From the NCBI GenBank assembly GCA_021396245.1, contig WNYE01000125.1, positions 1-64,000 on the forward strand: a stretch of DNA of 64,000 bases, in the 5' to 3' direction. Source of the DNA: Sporothrix humicola (taxonomy: Eukaryota; Ascomycota; Sordariomycetes; Ophiostomatales; Ophiostomataceae). Below the pieces are notes generated by a model. That model saw nothing but the letters and a program-made list of their open reading frames with translations. It was not told where the DNA came from and did not search any database. Below are positions 42,539-53,551 of this stretch, piece after piece; the stretch's first letter is position 1, and each line of letters begins with the position of its first letter. Both the position numbers and the translations under genes were made by a program.

Positions 42539-43936
42539 ATGCCTCTACATATTGGGTAAGCTGCATCTCCGTCGCTCATGCATGGAATGTCTCTGGTCTC
42601 TAAAGATATCTCTAACAACTTTGACAGTGTCGTCGGTGCCGGCCTTGTTGGCAGCGCAGCTGTCATCGCACTTTCACAGCTTCCGGATGTTGAGGTCACG
42701 GCGTTTGAAAAGGCCCCGGGTGCGCGTGAAGCTGGTGCATGGATCAGCCTCACGGTAACGGGCCTAAAAGTCCTTACAAAACTAATCCCACCGGCCGAGA
42801 TCAACGCCATTTCCTACCGGCCACCAGACCGAGGAGTGTATGTGACAAGGCACTGGCGTACTGGGGATGTCCTACTTCGAAAGTACTCATCCGACGACCT
42901 CAAGGAGAACTACATTCAAGCTCGCACGCACCGGGAGCCGCTGTTGAAGCTGCTTGTCTCACATGTTCCCGCTGGCACAATCAACTATGGCCAGCGGGTA
43001 ACGCAGACTGAGCTGTTGCACAAGAAAGATACGACCAGTGCAACGGGTACTTCTGTGCGTTTGCATCTTTCGTGTGTAGATGCGAATGGGGCCCACACAA
43101 ACGCCACGAGCTCACGGGACTTCGACCTTGTTGTTGCCGCAGACGGCCTTTACTCTTCTGTCCGCCGGTCATTCTGGCCTGACCACAAAGTGCAATACAA
43201 AGGGGCTGTAGCCTACAGAACGATCTTCCCGGCATCGCTTGTGGCTGGAATCCAAGGCATCCACGATGATTCGTCCGCTTGGCGCCGGGACGGCGAGGTT
43301 GTCTTCTTGTCGGAGCTTGGCCTCGGTGTATACGGTGTCGTGATTATTCGTGCTGAAACACAAGAGTATGTTGCCAGCACCGGGCTACGCTGGGAGCATC
43401 CCATTGGGCCAGACGGTGTGGCCCGGATCCGACGGCTGTACGCGGACTGGGATCCCGTCATCAGCCGAGTCTTGGATGTTGTCGACAATTTGGATGCCTA
43501 CCCGCTGGACTCGGGACCGTGGCTGCAGCAGCTTTCGCAAGCGGGCAGCATCGCATTTGTCGGCGACGCAGCACATCCTACAGCCGGAGCATACGGTGCT
43601 GGCGCAGCTATGGGATTTGGCGACTGCTGGGCCCTGTACCGGGCTCTACTTGCAAGCCGATATTCGGATATCGATGGCGGGAATAAGTACGACACGGTTA
43701 AAGCTCTCCGTATCTTTGAGCAGGCACGTCTCCCGTTTCTGCTGCGCGTTGAGCAGCAAATGGTTCTGGATGGCCAGTATGCACGGTATGTGGCAGAGGC
43801 AGCTGCAGACGAGAAGGAGTGGATACGGAGGTTTGTGGAGCGCAATCCGTCCAATAACTGGCTTACCGAGCACGATGTCGAGCTTGAGGTCCAGAATGCC
43901 ATCATGAGGGATCTGAGTATCCTTCCCGGTTCATAG
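42539..43936 (+). CDS. FAD-dependent monooxygenase 1 (salicylate hydroxylase-like)
   Basis: A 17-nt first exon (42539-42555), a 72-nt intron (GTAAGC donor, GACAG acceptor) and exon 2 (42628-43936) give 441 residues. The join is supported because it creates the N-terminal strand H-I-G-V-V-G-A-G-L-V-G, the dinucleotide-binding motif that is otherwise headless. The DG motif (A-A-D-G-L-Y-S-S-V) and GD motif (V-G-D-A-A-H-P) follow in the usual places. Such group A flavoenzymes hydroxylate aromatic or related rings with NAD(P)H and O2. No signal peptide or membrane anchor. It shares strand with monooxygenase 2, about 830 nt downstream. Substrate unknown. Confidence 0.9.
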
Positions 43937-44769
43937 GTATTTGCTCTACTGTCTTGGCTATGTAGGAATTTTAAATTTTTTGGCCAGACAGCATTCATAC
44001 ACTTCTTTTTCTTATCGTCGGGGCTGGACACCCGACAATTGTCAGTTCTGTGGCCGGATATACAACCAATGCAGACGAACCAATCCTTTTGGGTCCTTCC
44101 ATTACTCATACGTGTCAATTGTTTCGTCATTTTACTTTACCCGCCATGACATGCAATGTAGAGATAGTGGCCCTTGATGAAGTATGGCTGCACCACTAAT
44201 GTTTGTTCGTAGTTGAACAGACTAACAAAAGAACCAAAGAGCCACTGTGACGCCAAGTTTGCAGCGTCGAGGCATGTGCCGTTACCCGTTGTCTGCCGTA
44301 GACTAAGCGCTATATCCGGCCGGCGATACCTGTTTGGTGTAAGTTACTAGTCTCATCGGTCAGGTCCCCAGCGGTTGCTCCACTCCGCTTGGAGCTCCTT
44401 CACTCATTGCAATTACTAGCCTCAATGTCGACATCTGCATAGAGTCTTGAGACATTGCGTTCGAAGCATTCTATGTAATCTCATAGATTTAGACTACCAA
44501 ATATTTCTGTGTCTTTCAGTGATTGTTGCTTATCACGACACTAATAGTTTTATTTTTGACTTATTTTTGTTTTTCATATTTTTAGAAAAAAGGAAGCCTA
44601 AGAGAAGAAAATAAAACAAATAACGCATTTGTTTAGATGACACAAGATAGGAAGAAGTCCAAACAAAATCTACCAATTCTCACCTAGCTTCGATATTCAC
44701 GACGAGTTTCATGTACACGATCAAAGAAGACATTTTTCTTTCTCACTACATAATTTTGTGCAGCACGGC
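43937..44769. other. Intergenic region between the two monooxygenase genes
   Basis: An 833-nt AT-rich spacer with the 3' end of monooxygenase 1 and the promoter of monooxygenase 2. Nothing else was recognised. Confidence 0.45.
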
Positions 44770-46240
44770 ATGTCGCCAAAACTGAAGGTCGCCATTATCG
44801 GTGGAGGACCAGCCGGTCTCGGCGTCGCCATCGAGCTCGCCCGGCTTCCGTTTGTCAACTGGCATCTGTATGAGAAGAAGCCAGTAATCAGTGAGTACAG
44901 CAGTGGCCTCACCATTCAGAGAAACACATGGCGTATGCTGGAGCACCTCGGCGCGGCAAAGCACCTGCGGAAATCGGACATATTCCGGCCGACCAACGGA
45001 CACATTACGCAACACAGAGATGGCCGCACCGGCGACCTCGTTCTCGCGGCCGAGACAAAAGGATCCACAACAACGGCACCACATCACCAGCCATGCCGCG
45101 CACACCGGGCTGTTTTGCAGCAAGCTTTGCTTAAGGAGGTCGATCAGAGCCGCGTCCACGTCGGCCACAAACTGATCAGCACTGAAGAACTGCCTTCAAA
45201 GCGTATCCGTCTCAGCTTCGAAAACGGCCATGTCGACGAGGTTGACCTGCTCATTGGTGCCGATGGCCTCAGATCTGTACGAGTGGCTATTTGCTTTCAG
45301 TTGCGTACTCGTTTTGTACACTATCCTTATGCTAACAATTATGTGCACACAGCCAGTGAGAGATTTTTCGTTCCCAGAGCACCAGATGTCCTACACAGGC
45401 GCAACTGCATACCGAGCACTCGTGCGCACATCAGACGCTCTCGATGTCAACGGAATGCTGCCCGAAGTCATTTTCTGGCACGGCACCGACAGTAAATGGG
45501 TATATACGTGCCCACTAGGCGGCAACACGTTTGAAATAACATGCCGCATTGTCGAGGGCAAAGATCCAGAAGGCGACCAGAACCGACTGCGGGCGAGCTG
45601 GGGTCGAGAAGCATCCGTGCCCGAGTTTGTCAACAAATACGCCGAGTTCTGCCCGCCCGTCCAACAGCTTTTGCAGCTTGTCACCAGCGTCCAGCAGTAC
45701 GATTTCTTTGCCGGACCGCGACTCGAGACGGTTGTGGCCAGGGGCAGCGTGGCACTTGTCGGAGATGCTTCGCATCCGCTTTCTGGTGCCTTTGGTGCTG
45801 GTGCAGGATTTGCTCTGGAAGACGCCTACACACTAGCTGGGGCTTTGTCGTGGGCTTTCCAAGTTGGCGCTGGCCCACAGGCAGATGTGCGTTTGCGGCT
45901 GGATTCAGCCCTGTCGTTGTATGACCGTGTTCGGTCATCGCATTATGCAGATCTGTATGGTATTCTCGACGGGTACGGGCAGGCAGAACAACTTATAACC
46001 GCCCAAGCCCTGCCGCCCAACGATGAAATCCGTGCCCGCATTGAGTCTGTTTGGGACCCCAAGCATAACTGGATTTACCACTATGAGGTACGGTTGGTCC
46101 GCTACTACTTGGGTCGATCTTGTCTCCAAAAAATGCAAAACGAAAACTAACATACTCAACAGGTTGATGCGACACTTGTAAAGGCAATTCAAAGAATGGA
46201 GGACGAGCAGGGTATCGTAAGACTCGAAGCCCGGCTGTGA
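44770..46240 (+). CDS. FAD-dependent monooxygenase 2 (salicylate hydroxylase-like)
   Basis: Three exons (44770-45276, 45353-46087, 46163-46240) join in frame to 439 residues. Landmarks are I-I-G-G-G-P-A-G-L-G (9-18), the DG motif G-A-D-G-L-R-S-P-V-R across the first intron, and the GD motif V-G-D-A-S-H-P. The small last exon encodes 26 residues. The protein should be a soluble group A flavin hydroxylase. A diverged copy of its 3' end, including the last intron, lies at 50030-50319, so this gene was duplicated. It resembles monooxygenase 1 in fold but is clearly a separate gene. Confidence 0.92.
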
Positions 46241-46279
46241 GAACAATACCTTGAAGTGTGACAGTTAATGGCCGAAAGT

Positions 46280-46424
46280 GTTTTATTTATTTAAATGCTT
46301 TTTTTTTCGTAAGTGGAATGACCAATTACGATCGGTATAGTTATAACCGTATCCGGAACTCGACTAACTAATATATTACCGTAGCATGCTTCGTACAATC
46401 ACCGGCACCTTACTGTCGTTAACG
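46280..46424 (+). repeat. Direct repeat, copy 1
   Basis: Runs from GTTTTATTTATTTAAATG to GTTAACG and aligns along its length with copy 2 at 46474-46611. The block GGAACTCGACTAACTAATAT is identical in both. Its first 40 nt downstream of the monooxygenase stop are unrelated. Confidence 0.75.
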
Positions 46425-46473
46425 TACCCGCCGTAACACGTTTGATTCTAAAACCCTCATACTCAAATAAAAC

Positions 46474-46611
46474 GTTTTATTTATTTAAATGCCTTTTATC
46501 GTAAGTGGAATGACCAATTATTATCGGTTATAACCGTATCCGGAACTCGACTAACTAATATATTACTGTAGCATGCTTCGTACAATAATTGGTATTTAAA
46601 TGTCTTTAACG
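46474..46611 (+). repeat. Direct repeat, copy 2
   Basis: Second copy of the preceding repeat. Many differences are C to T or G to A, and this copy is richer in AT, with a few small indels. The pattern would fit repeat-induced point mutation but is not proof. Confidence 0.75.
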
Positions 46612-46943
46612 GATATCAGTCGTAAAGAGGACGGCTTAAACATGCTGGTCGACCGAAATATTATACTGTTAAAAGGCTGGCGAATAAATGCTCTATAATA
46701 GACTACCAAGTGAGACCACCTGGGGCTTTTAATACACGACTCCTTAATCCGTACATATCTACGAGGTTATAAAGGCTACGCACGCTGCTCAGGATTTATA
46801 ACAGCCTAGCAGATCATTCTCTATTAACAATCTCTCTTCTAAGTACTTCGTCTATCGACTTATCTTACAGTCCGTGATCTTCAGTTCGTTATACCTACGA
46901 CATTCTTCGCTTCTAGCCTTCCCTACTTTAAGGCCTGCCCACC

Positions 46944-47930
46944 ATGGTCTTCATCAAGTATCTTGTACTCTACGGTACTTTTCTGCTCTATGTTGCAACG
47001 ATGGCGTCGGCAGCTTGCAATGCCAACAACTGTCTTCGTGGTACGCACCTGTCACGATTTCTAAAATTGCTCTAGCCTCTGACAAATCTAACCGGTCTCC
47101 CACTAGCCGTCCGAGCTTCTGCCTTCCCGAAACGTCCTGGTACCGCCGACTGCTCCTCCTACTTCAAGGTGACAGTGTCGTGAGTAATACGCCGTGTTTC
47201 CTTTTGTCTAATCGGAAAAGTACTATATCCGCCCCTATACCGGATACTGATATACATATCGTCAGCGTGACCGACGTTACCAGCACGCAGACCATAATCC
47301 CTACCGCTATCCCAGCCTACGCGTCCGCCTGTAAGGGCAGCGACGCCTACTCAAGTGCATGCTCGTGCCTTGGCGTCACGCATACAACAATAACGACCAG
47401 TGCCTCTAGCACGCCCATTATCTGTCCTCCCGGGACACTCAGCTGCAATGGCGGGCCGTGCCAGGACGTGCTTAGCGATAAAAATAACTGTGGGGAATGT
47501 GGTAATGTGGTGAGTGACTCTCTTTCTCTTCTCACCCATTTTCGTCCATCTACATGCATCGAGCACCTTCGAACATAATAACTGACACAGCCTTCTCTGA
47601 AAGTGCCCGTCTGGAGTCTGCGTCAATGGCCAGTGCTCCGCTCCGGTCTGTTCGGGATCAACCTGCGGCAGCCTCAATAGCTGTGGTGCGGACTGCTTCT
47701 GCTTCGAGACCTCGGACGGCACCGGCTTCTGCGGCCCCAACGTGTCCTGCTCTCCTCTTCCCGACTGTACTTCGACTATTGACTGCGAAAAGGGCTGGGT
47801 CTGCGCAACTGGCACATGCTGCGGGAGAAATGTCTGCCTACAGAGTTGTGGTGTCCCTCTAGTACGCCGAGGGCTGGGTGCCAGCGGGAACACCACGGAA
47901 CTATATACAAGTGGTTGGGTTAACCTGTAA
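46944..47930 (+). CDS. Secreted cysteine-rich protein, 246 aa
   Basis: Four exons (46944-47040, 47107-47179, 47266-47509, 47604-47930) keep frame and give 246 residues. A signal peptide of about 25 residues ends in ATMASAA. Next come a C-N-A-N-N-C-L-R-A-V-R-A segment and a Thr/Ser-rich stretch, then a C-terminal region with about 24 Cys. That region has repeated C-x-x-G-x-C or C-G-x-x-C units, such as C-G-E-C-G-N-V-C-P-S-G-V-C. The last acceptor was chosen 14 nt past a nearer AG because only it continues the Cys pattern. The segment resembles secreted fungal wall or effector proteins, but no named family is certain. It is the only intact gene in a degenerate stretch. Confidence 0.72.
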
Positions 47931-47934
47931 CGGG

Positions 47935-48100
47935 CCACGGGTCCGTGGGTTGGTTGGCTGGTATAGCCCAGCCATAGGACCTTTGATCAGAAGCCTAGTA
48001 GCTGGCCGCAGTCAGTGTGGGACATCTGATTAGAACTCCGTTAAGGGTTACCGCGCAATAGGAGACAGGCGATAGTGTTATAACGGCCACGGACCCGTGG
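47935..48100. repeat. Short element bounded by 14-nt inverted repeats
   Basis: CCACGGGTCCGTGG (47935-47948) and its exact reverse complement CCACGGACCCGTGG (48087-48100) bound 138 nt. Each end is itself nearly palindromic and could form a hairpin. TAACGG precedes both ends. The left end begins four bases after the stop codon of the Cys-rich gene. A MITE-like insertion is possible. Confidence 0.45.
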
Positions 48101-48380
48101 GCGGTCTAGAACGGCAGAATCATGGCTAGCTTAGAAGATGGTTAGTATTACGATTTACAGAGTCGAGATCCTCGTGCCACGCCCCACTTTTAGGCCCTCA
48201 CTTCGCGCGCATTTAACATGTCAGGTGTTAATCACCGAAATCGACCGATTAGCCAAATCGACGAAATCTCGAGATATTCTCTTACATCGTATATGTTTGA
48301 TTATTTCTGTTACAAAACAAATTGTAAAATATGAAAAATTATATAGTATTATTTCCATAATCTTATTTTTCCTAGAATAA

Positions 48381-48860
48381 CAGTCGCTCTTTCCTTTTTA
48401 TTGAGCCTGCACAATTATTTTGAAACAAGAAGGAAAGAACGCTTTCATATTCAAGCGTCTATGATGGCAGGTGCCAGCAGCAAAATTAAACAGGAAGGAG
48501 CAACCCCACCGCAAACCAAAAATTGCGTATAGTAATATATCTCCATACAAACCCACCAACGTGCTGACTCGGCGCAATTTTCTACTAGAAATATTTGAAT
48601 CACCGATGGTGAGATTTATGGGCGAATGAAGAATTTGCGACGGGATGCAAATTTGAGAGTTGTCGATACATGAAAGAAACAAGCAATGCATACCACCCGA
48701 ATAGGGCACACCGAATTCAGGCCGTTTTAATGAGCTTGGCATCCGACTTTTCTTCTCCAAGATGTCTAACTTGGCGTTGATTGACTGTGTAGGGAATTTC
48801 CGTTTTGCGAAATGGATTAAAGGGGACTGAAAAGACCGCGTCAATCTCCAAGAATAAAAT
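48381..48860 (-). pseudogene. Relic of the 3' end of an MFS sugar-porter gene plus its 3' flank
   Basis: On the minus strand this aligns with 55175-55652, the last 140 nt of the intact MFS gene at 53552 and about 335 nt beyond its stop. Shared landmarks include TCCCCTTTAATCCATT and the terminal A-K-x-I-x-T-A stop, followed by collinear untranslated sequence ending GGAAA(G/A)AGCGACTG. The 5' portion of the gene is absent. Many differences are transitions. Shared untranslated sequence points to DNA-level duplication, not retroposition. Confidence 0.75.
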
Positions 48861-49237
48861 AATGGTATAAAATAAAAATAATCGGTATAGTAACACTGAT
48901 GAAAATAGTTCAACAGAAACAAGGGATCTGGGGCAGAGAAGAAAAGATGCATGAGGAGAGAAGGAGAAGAACAGACTCTGTAGCTCCGGGGGGCAAGGTT
49001 AAGCTATAGTGTTAGATTACGTGATATTCAGCTTAACAGGAAAGGAGTCGATAGCAGCTATCTAGGTGTAACATCGCTACTATCGCTGCTATTCCAAGGA
49101 GAAAAGAAGGAAGAAGACAAAAAGCCAAAAGAAAACGAGAACCAGGACCCTATATAGGGGGGCTGGCTGACTAATGACAAAAATGGGCCAGGCTGCCCTA
49201 CAAATTAAGGCTTAATCTTCCTTATTGTTTACATCAT
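48861..49237. other. Degenerate spacer
   Basis: A 377-nt stretch between two MFS relics. Its left edge may contain further, very diverged sequence of the first relic. Nothing else was recognised. Confidence 0.45.
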
Positions 49238-49980
49238 CTAAGCCACCTCGGGCTTCTCCTTCGTTTCGTAGCGCTCGGTCGGGACAATCTTTGCGCTCGA
49301 GAAATCGCTGTCATGCTCCAGAGTCTCACCCATAGCGCCCATGCTCGCGTCCCAGTATAACTTTACTTTGCCACCGGTGAAAAGAAGATCGATCTGTTCG
49401 AGGCTAAGGTTACGAGTCTCGGGATAGAAGAAGTAGACGAGTGGAAGAAAAAGGAAGTTAAAGACGCAGAAGTAAATATATGTCTTATAGCCGATACTGT
49501 TGATGCTAACGGGCGTGATCTCGACGCCGAGGAAGGTGAAGATCCAATTGGATGCGGTTGCAAGAGCAGCAGCACCTGTGCGGATGGCCAACGGGAGATA
49601 CTCGGCAGGCACTAGAGGACAATTGTCAGTACCTGACCAGCAACGGGATAATGGATAATACATGTCATAAGCTTACACAGCCAGGGAATGGCGAGAAGAC
49701 CGACAGCAAAAAAAAAAAAAAAGTTGACAAGGAATAGCATCACAATGGCAGCAATACCGGCGGGTTAACTGCCATTGTGGACGGTGCCCGCGAGCACAGC
49801 CATTCAAGCACCCTGGCCGGCACAGGCAAGCTTCAGGTTACGACGGCCAACACGGTCAATAATCCAAATGGGGATAAGGGAAAAGAGAAAGTAGGCAATG
49901 CCGTTGAAGCCAGCTAGTAGGAGCGACAGATTATGCGAAATGCAAACGGAGTCCTGGAAGATGACGGGTGCGTACTAATT
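49238..49980 (-). pseudogene. Truncated MFS transporter pseudogene
   Basis: Exon remnants 49677-49980 and 49238-49611, joined by a still-recognisable intron (GTAAGC donor, CTCTAG acceptor), encode the C-terminal half of a sugar porter: I-D-R-V-G-R-R, A-I-P-W-L-L-P-A-E-Y-L-P and Y-P-E-T-R-N-L-S-L-E. Two in-frame stops interrupt it, TGA at 49804-49806 and TAA at 49765-49767, and a 14-A tract at 49709-49722 looks expanded. The 5' half is missing. It differs from the MFS gene at 53552, so it derives from another transporter. The sequence downstream of the second stop is still open for 141 residues, but that is not a functional transporter. Confidence 0.85.
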
Positions 49981-50029
49981 TGTTAGCTATCCTCCCAAAT
50001 TGCTATAAGAAGCGGCTATGCAGGAAAAT

Positions 50030-50319
50030 GCAGACTTGTATGGTATTCTTGACGGGTACGGGCAGGCAGAACAGCATGTAGCCGCCCAGGCCCTGGCGCC
50101 CAGCGAAGAAATCCGTGCCCGCATCGAGTCTGTTTGGGACCCAAAGAACAACTGGATCTACCACTACGAGGTATGCGTGACCAGCCACTATTGGTCAGTT
50201 TGGGTTGCTACAGTCAGAGCAAATGCTAACATACTCACCAGGTTGACGTGACACTTGCAAGGGAAATTCAAAGAATAGAGGACGAGCAGGGTGGAGTGAG
50301 ATTTAAAGCCCGGTTGTGA
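50030..50319 (+). pseudogene. Relic of the 3' end of FAD monooxygenase 2
   Basis: Aligns closely with the end of the gene at 44770-46240: A-D-L-Y-G-I-L-D-G-Y-G-Q-A-E, then I-R-A-R-I-E-S-V-W-D-P-K, the last intron with intact GT and CACCAG ends, and the terminal exon to the same stop. Everything before this part of the gene, including the FAD-binding domain, is missing. It begins about 50 nt from the truncated 5' end of the MFS pseudogene, head to head. Confidence 0.9.
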
Positions 50320-50493
50320 CAGCAATTCACAAGTCTGTTTAAATGTACAATATGGTGGTCATGTTCTTTTATGACGCGGCAAAGATAATTTATGTGAAGC
50401 TCGATGACGGGCCGTTCTTGAGAAAATCACCTACTAGACTATGGTGATTTCTACTTCTATACTATTGGTTTATGTCATGACCAGTAGTCCCAA

Positions 50494-52865
50494 TCAAGCA
50501 CAAGGGGCAGGATATTCACCGCCACGGGCGCCCATCCACGTCTTTTGCAGATCGGTCTCGTCTTCCCAGAGGCTGGGCCCCTCTTCACGGCTGCGTCCTG
50601 CTGCGGCCGCCGTCTCGCCCCAAACAATCCCGCATTCCACGACATACTCGTCCCAGCACGCCAGCAGCTCCTGAAGCTTCGCCTGCTCACCTGCAGAACG
50701 ATCACGCGTTTCACCTGGATCCTCGACTACATTGAACAGCTCCCCGCCCTCGTCACCAGTGCCGGCACCGCCGTTTGCCTTATCAATATGCACAATCTTC
50801 CAGTCACCCTTGCGGAGAGCACCAGGCGAATGAAGTTCCCAGCCCACGGCCTCGGATGACGAGTGGATAGCCCACATTTCGCCGTTATTGTCGTCGTCTG
50901 TAATGTTGTCATCGTTGGACGTCGCCGTAAAGTAAGGGAGCCAGGACTTGCCACGCATGGCATGCACGTCGCGGCCGCGGAACTGCGTCATCCTGCGTTG
51001 GACGACAGTGCCATCCCCCAGCGGCCCGGGAGACGGCTTCACCGTGGCGGGTGGCATTGTGATACCGGCCAGCTCAAGGAAAGTGGGAGCAAAGTCCATG
51101 ATGGTTGAAAAGGAGCGGTTGAGGGTGCCCGGCTCGAAGTGGCTCAGGAATGCTGTGGAAGGCGGTTTCACAACGCAAGGGACGAGGATGCCGCCCTGTG
51201 ACGGGAAGCACTTGTAGAGCCGCGAAGGTGCAGTTGATGCTTGTGCCCAAAGTGGTCCGAGCCTGCATCATGACATGAGTATTCTGCATAAACAAAGGGA
51301 CACAGGAAAGAAAAACAAAGAAAGGACCACTACTCACCACGTGAACGAGTTCCATGCGCCAATGTTATCGTACTCATTGTCGTAGTACTTGAAGATGGCG
51401 TCTTTGATATTGGGACCCATGACTGGGATAGCCTCAAGTCTGAGAGGGATGTCAGCGGCCGATACTAGAATACTAGAATGGCTCTGGTGAGAGCAATCTT
51501 CAGCCGTTCAATGGACATGGAAAATAACTTACGATGCCCCCTCTGCACCATTGTCGCTCATGAATACAATGAAAGTATTGTCATACTCCCCTGTCTTCTT
51601 GACGTACTCAACCACACGGCCCACGTTCACGTCGACGGTGTCCACCATTCCGGCGTATGCTTCCATCGCACCGCTGGAGAGCTTTTTCTCCTCAGCTGTC
51701 ATGTCTTCCCACTCCCCCGCGCCCACAGTGGAAGTCTCGACTTTGTGGGGAAGGACAGACTTGTCAATGATGCCGAGCTCGACCAGTTTTTGCAGTCGTT
51801 TCTCACGTAGTGCGTACGGGCCGTCTTCATACTTGCCCTTGTACTTGTCGCGCTGTGCCTTGGAACACTGCAGTGGCCAATGCGGCGCTGTGTACGGCAG
51901 GTAGGCAAAGAATGGCTTATTTTTTTCCTCGTTAGGCCGGCCCTCGAGGAAGCCGAGCAAGCGCGTCGTGTAGTAGTCGGTGGAATAGAAACCCTCGGGA
52001 TCTTCAGTCTTGTTGGCGGGTCTGTGGGAATGTTAAAATTGTGTGCGGCATAGTCGGGAACGGACGAGCCATTGCGGTCACTCACATGTCAACTTTCTTG
52101 CCCTCTTCGGCATGGATGGGCCGGCCGCCAATGGGAAAGGCTTCTTGCACCGGCTCCCAGCCATAGTGGTTGCAGCAGCCGGGAAGCATGGCAAATGACT
52201 TTTGGAAGCCACGCTTCCACGGACCCTGGCTAGCACGCAAGCCAAGATGCCACTTGCCGGACATGGTCGTGAAATAGCCATTATCGGCGAGAATCTCGGG
52301 GAGGGCCGCCACATCCTGGGTCAAGAAGCCCTCGTAACCGGCCTTGCCACCGAAGCGGCGCTGTCCCTTCTCGCTGGCTTTGAACTCGATTAGAGTGCCC
52401 AAGCCACCCAAGTGCGCGTCAGTCCCGCTCATGAGCATCGCTCTTGTGGGAGAACAGGCGGCGGCCGTGTGGTGGTTGAGCAGCCGTAGACCATCGGAGG
52501 CAGGGCCGTCGATGTTCGGTGTCTCAATCTCAGATCCATAGCAGCCAATATCCGAAAAACCCTGCATGGGATTGTGTGAGTGTATCAGATGTATACAGAT
52601 GTATATGAAAACACGACGGCGTTATAGAAGGAGGAGAGCAGTGTTGACTTACCAGATCATCGGCGAGGATGAAGAGGAAATTGGGGCGACTTCCTGCCTT
52701 CGTCGATTGTTTATGAGTGCGCGAGCTGAGGCGTGTGTTAGAGTTGGAGGTACCGGAGCAGGTACTTGTGATGAGGACAATTGTCGGTTCTATCGTTTCT
52801 GTCTCTGCTTCAAAATCCGAGCAAGACAAGAGTTGCGAAAAGCATGCGGACTGCTGCAGGAACAA
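50494..52865 (-). CDS. Arylsulfatase-type sulfatase; 5' end unresolved
   Basis: Supported exons are part of 52651-52865, then 52086-52561, 51533-52021, 51338-51439 and 50494-51262; the last four give 611 residues plus stop. The N-terminal metal site reads R-P-N-F-L-F-I-L-A-D-D-L then G-F-S-D-I-G across intron 1. The signature C-S-P-T-R has its Cys codon at 52454-52456; this Cys is normally converted to formylglycine. G-K-W-H-L-G, A-P-H-W-P-L and S-D-N-G-A-E complete the active site. It should hydrolyse sulfate esters. No ATG lies in the open first-exon frame, so a spliced upstream exon is needed; an MLFATLVLL frame nearby could be a signal peptide. It diverges from an MFS porter gene. Confidence 0.87.
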
Positions 52866-53551
52866 TCACGCCTTTTCTTAGTTTCTGGCGTATTCGGCAG
52901 AGATGGGGACCGACAGAATTATCAGTCGTCTTATTTCACAATGAAAAAGGAAACTCTTCCTACGTCGGAGCTGCAGTCTTAAGAAAAACATTAACTCTCA
53001 GTGAGACGCGTATTCAAATCGGAGCTTGACAGATGGTGTGATGGCAGAACTGAAGCCAAGTGCCGTGTAAGTGGACCTCGCTCGGAAACCAAATGGTTCC
53101 AAATGCCAAATGCAAACTGAAGGTCCAATTAGATCGAGTTCAGCCCTGTAGACATTTCCGACCGAGTTTCCGAGCGAGATCATTTCCAAGCGAAGTTTCC
53201 GACCGAGTCGTGCTAGTGCGCCATGTGACGAGCCTTGCTTTCCCATGGGGGCTTCTCCGCTGGAAAAATATGCTGGGCGTGGAGGGAGGAGGATAGGATT
53301 GGGAGAGACATCAAAGAAAAAAAGGCAGCAAAAAATGGAATAGAACCAATTAGCCAATACAACTATCGAAAGGCTGGTCCGTGTGCCTTGTCAATGATTC
53401 GGAATGGATGCCAAGCAAACATCCGCCATGCAGTAGAATGATATATAGGAGGGACGCATCGCCGCCTCTCCAGACCCCAGAGATCGACAGGTCGCGTCAA
53501 GATCACTTCATCCGTTCTACATAATTCATTTCGACACACTCTTCACCCTCC
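52866..53551. promoter_or_regulatory. Divergent promoter, sulfatase / MFS porter
   Basis: A 686-nt spacer that may also hold the missing first exon of the sulfatase gene. TATATAG at about 53438 lies 110 nt upstream of the MFS start. Repeated CGACCGAGTTTCCGA-like phrases occur near 53158-53210. Confidence 0.45.

Larger units (their letters stand above)
46241..46943. other. AT-rich intergenic region with direct repeats
   Basis: A 703-nt TA-rich spacer after monooxygenase 2. It contains a pair of about 140-nt direct repeats (46280-46424 and 46474-46611). No gene was found in it. Confidence 0.55.

Noticed and set aside
48398..48952. 184-residue minus-strand open frame as a gene
   Set aside because: It overlaps the relic of an MFS gene and its 3' flank in a different frame; the similarity to 55175-55652 explains the region.
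53150..53215. Repeated CGACCGAGTTTCCGA-like phrases in the sulfatase-MFS promoter as a regulatory array
   Set aside because: Only two or three imperfect copies, not found in other promoters; could be a local duplication.
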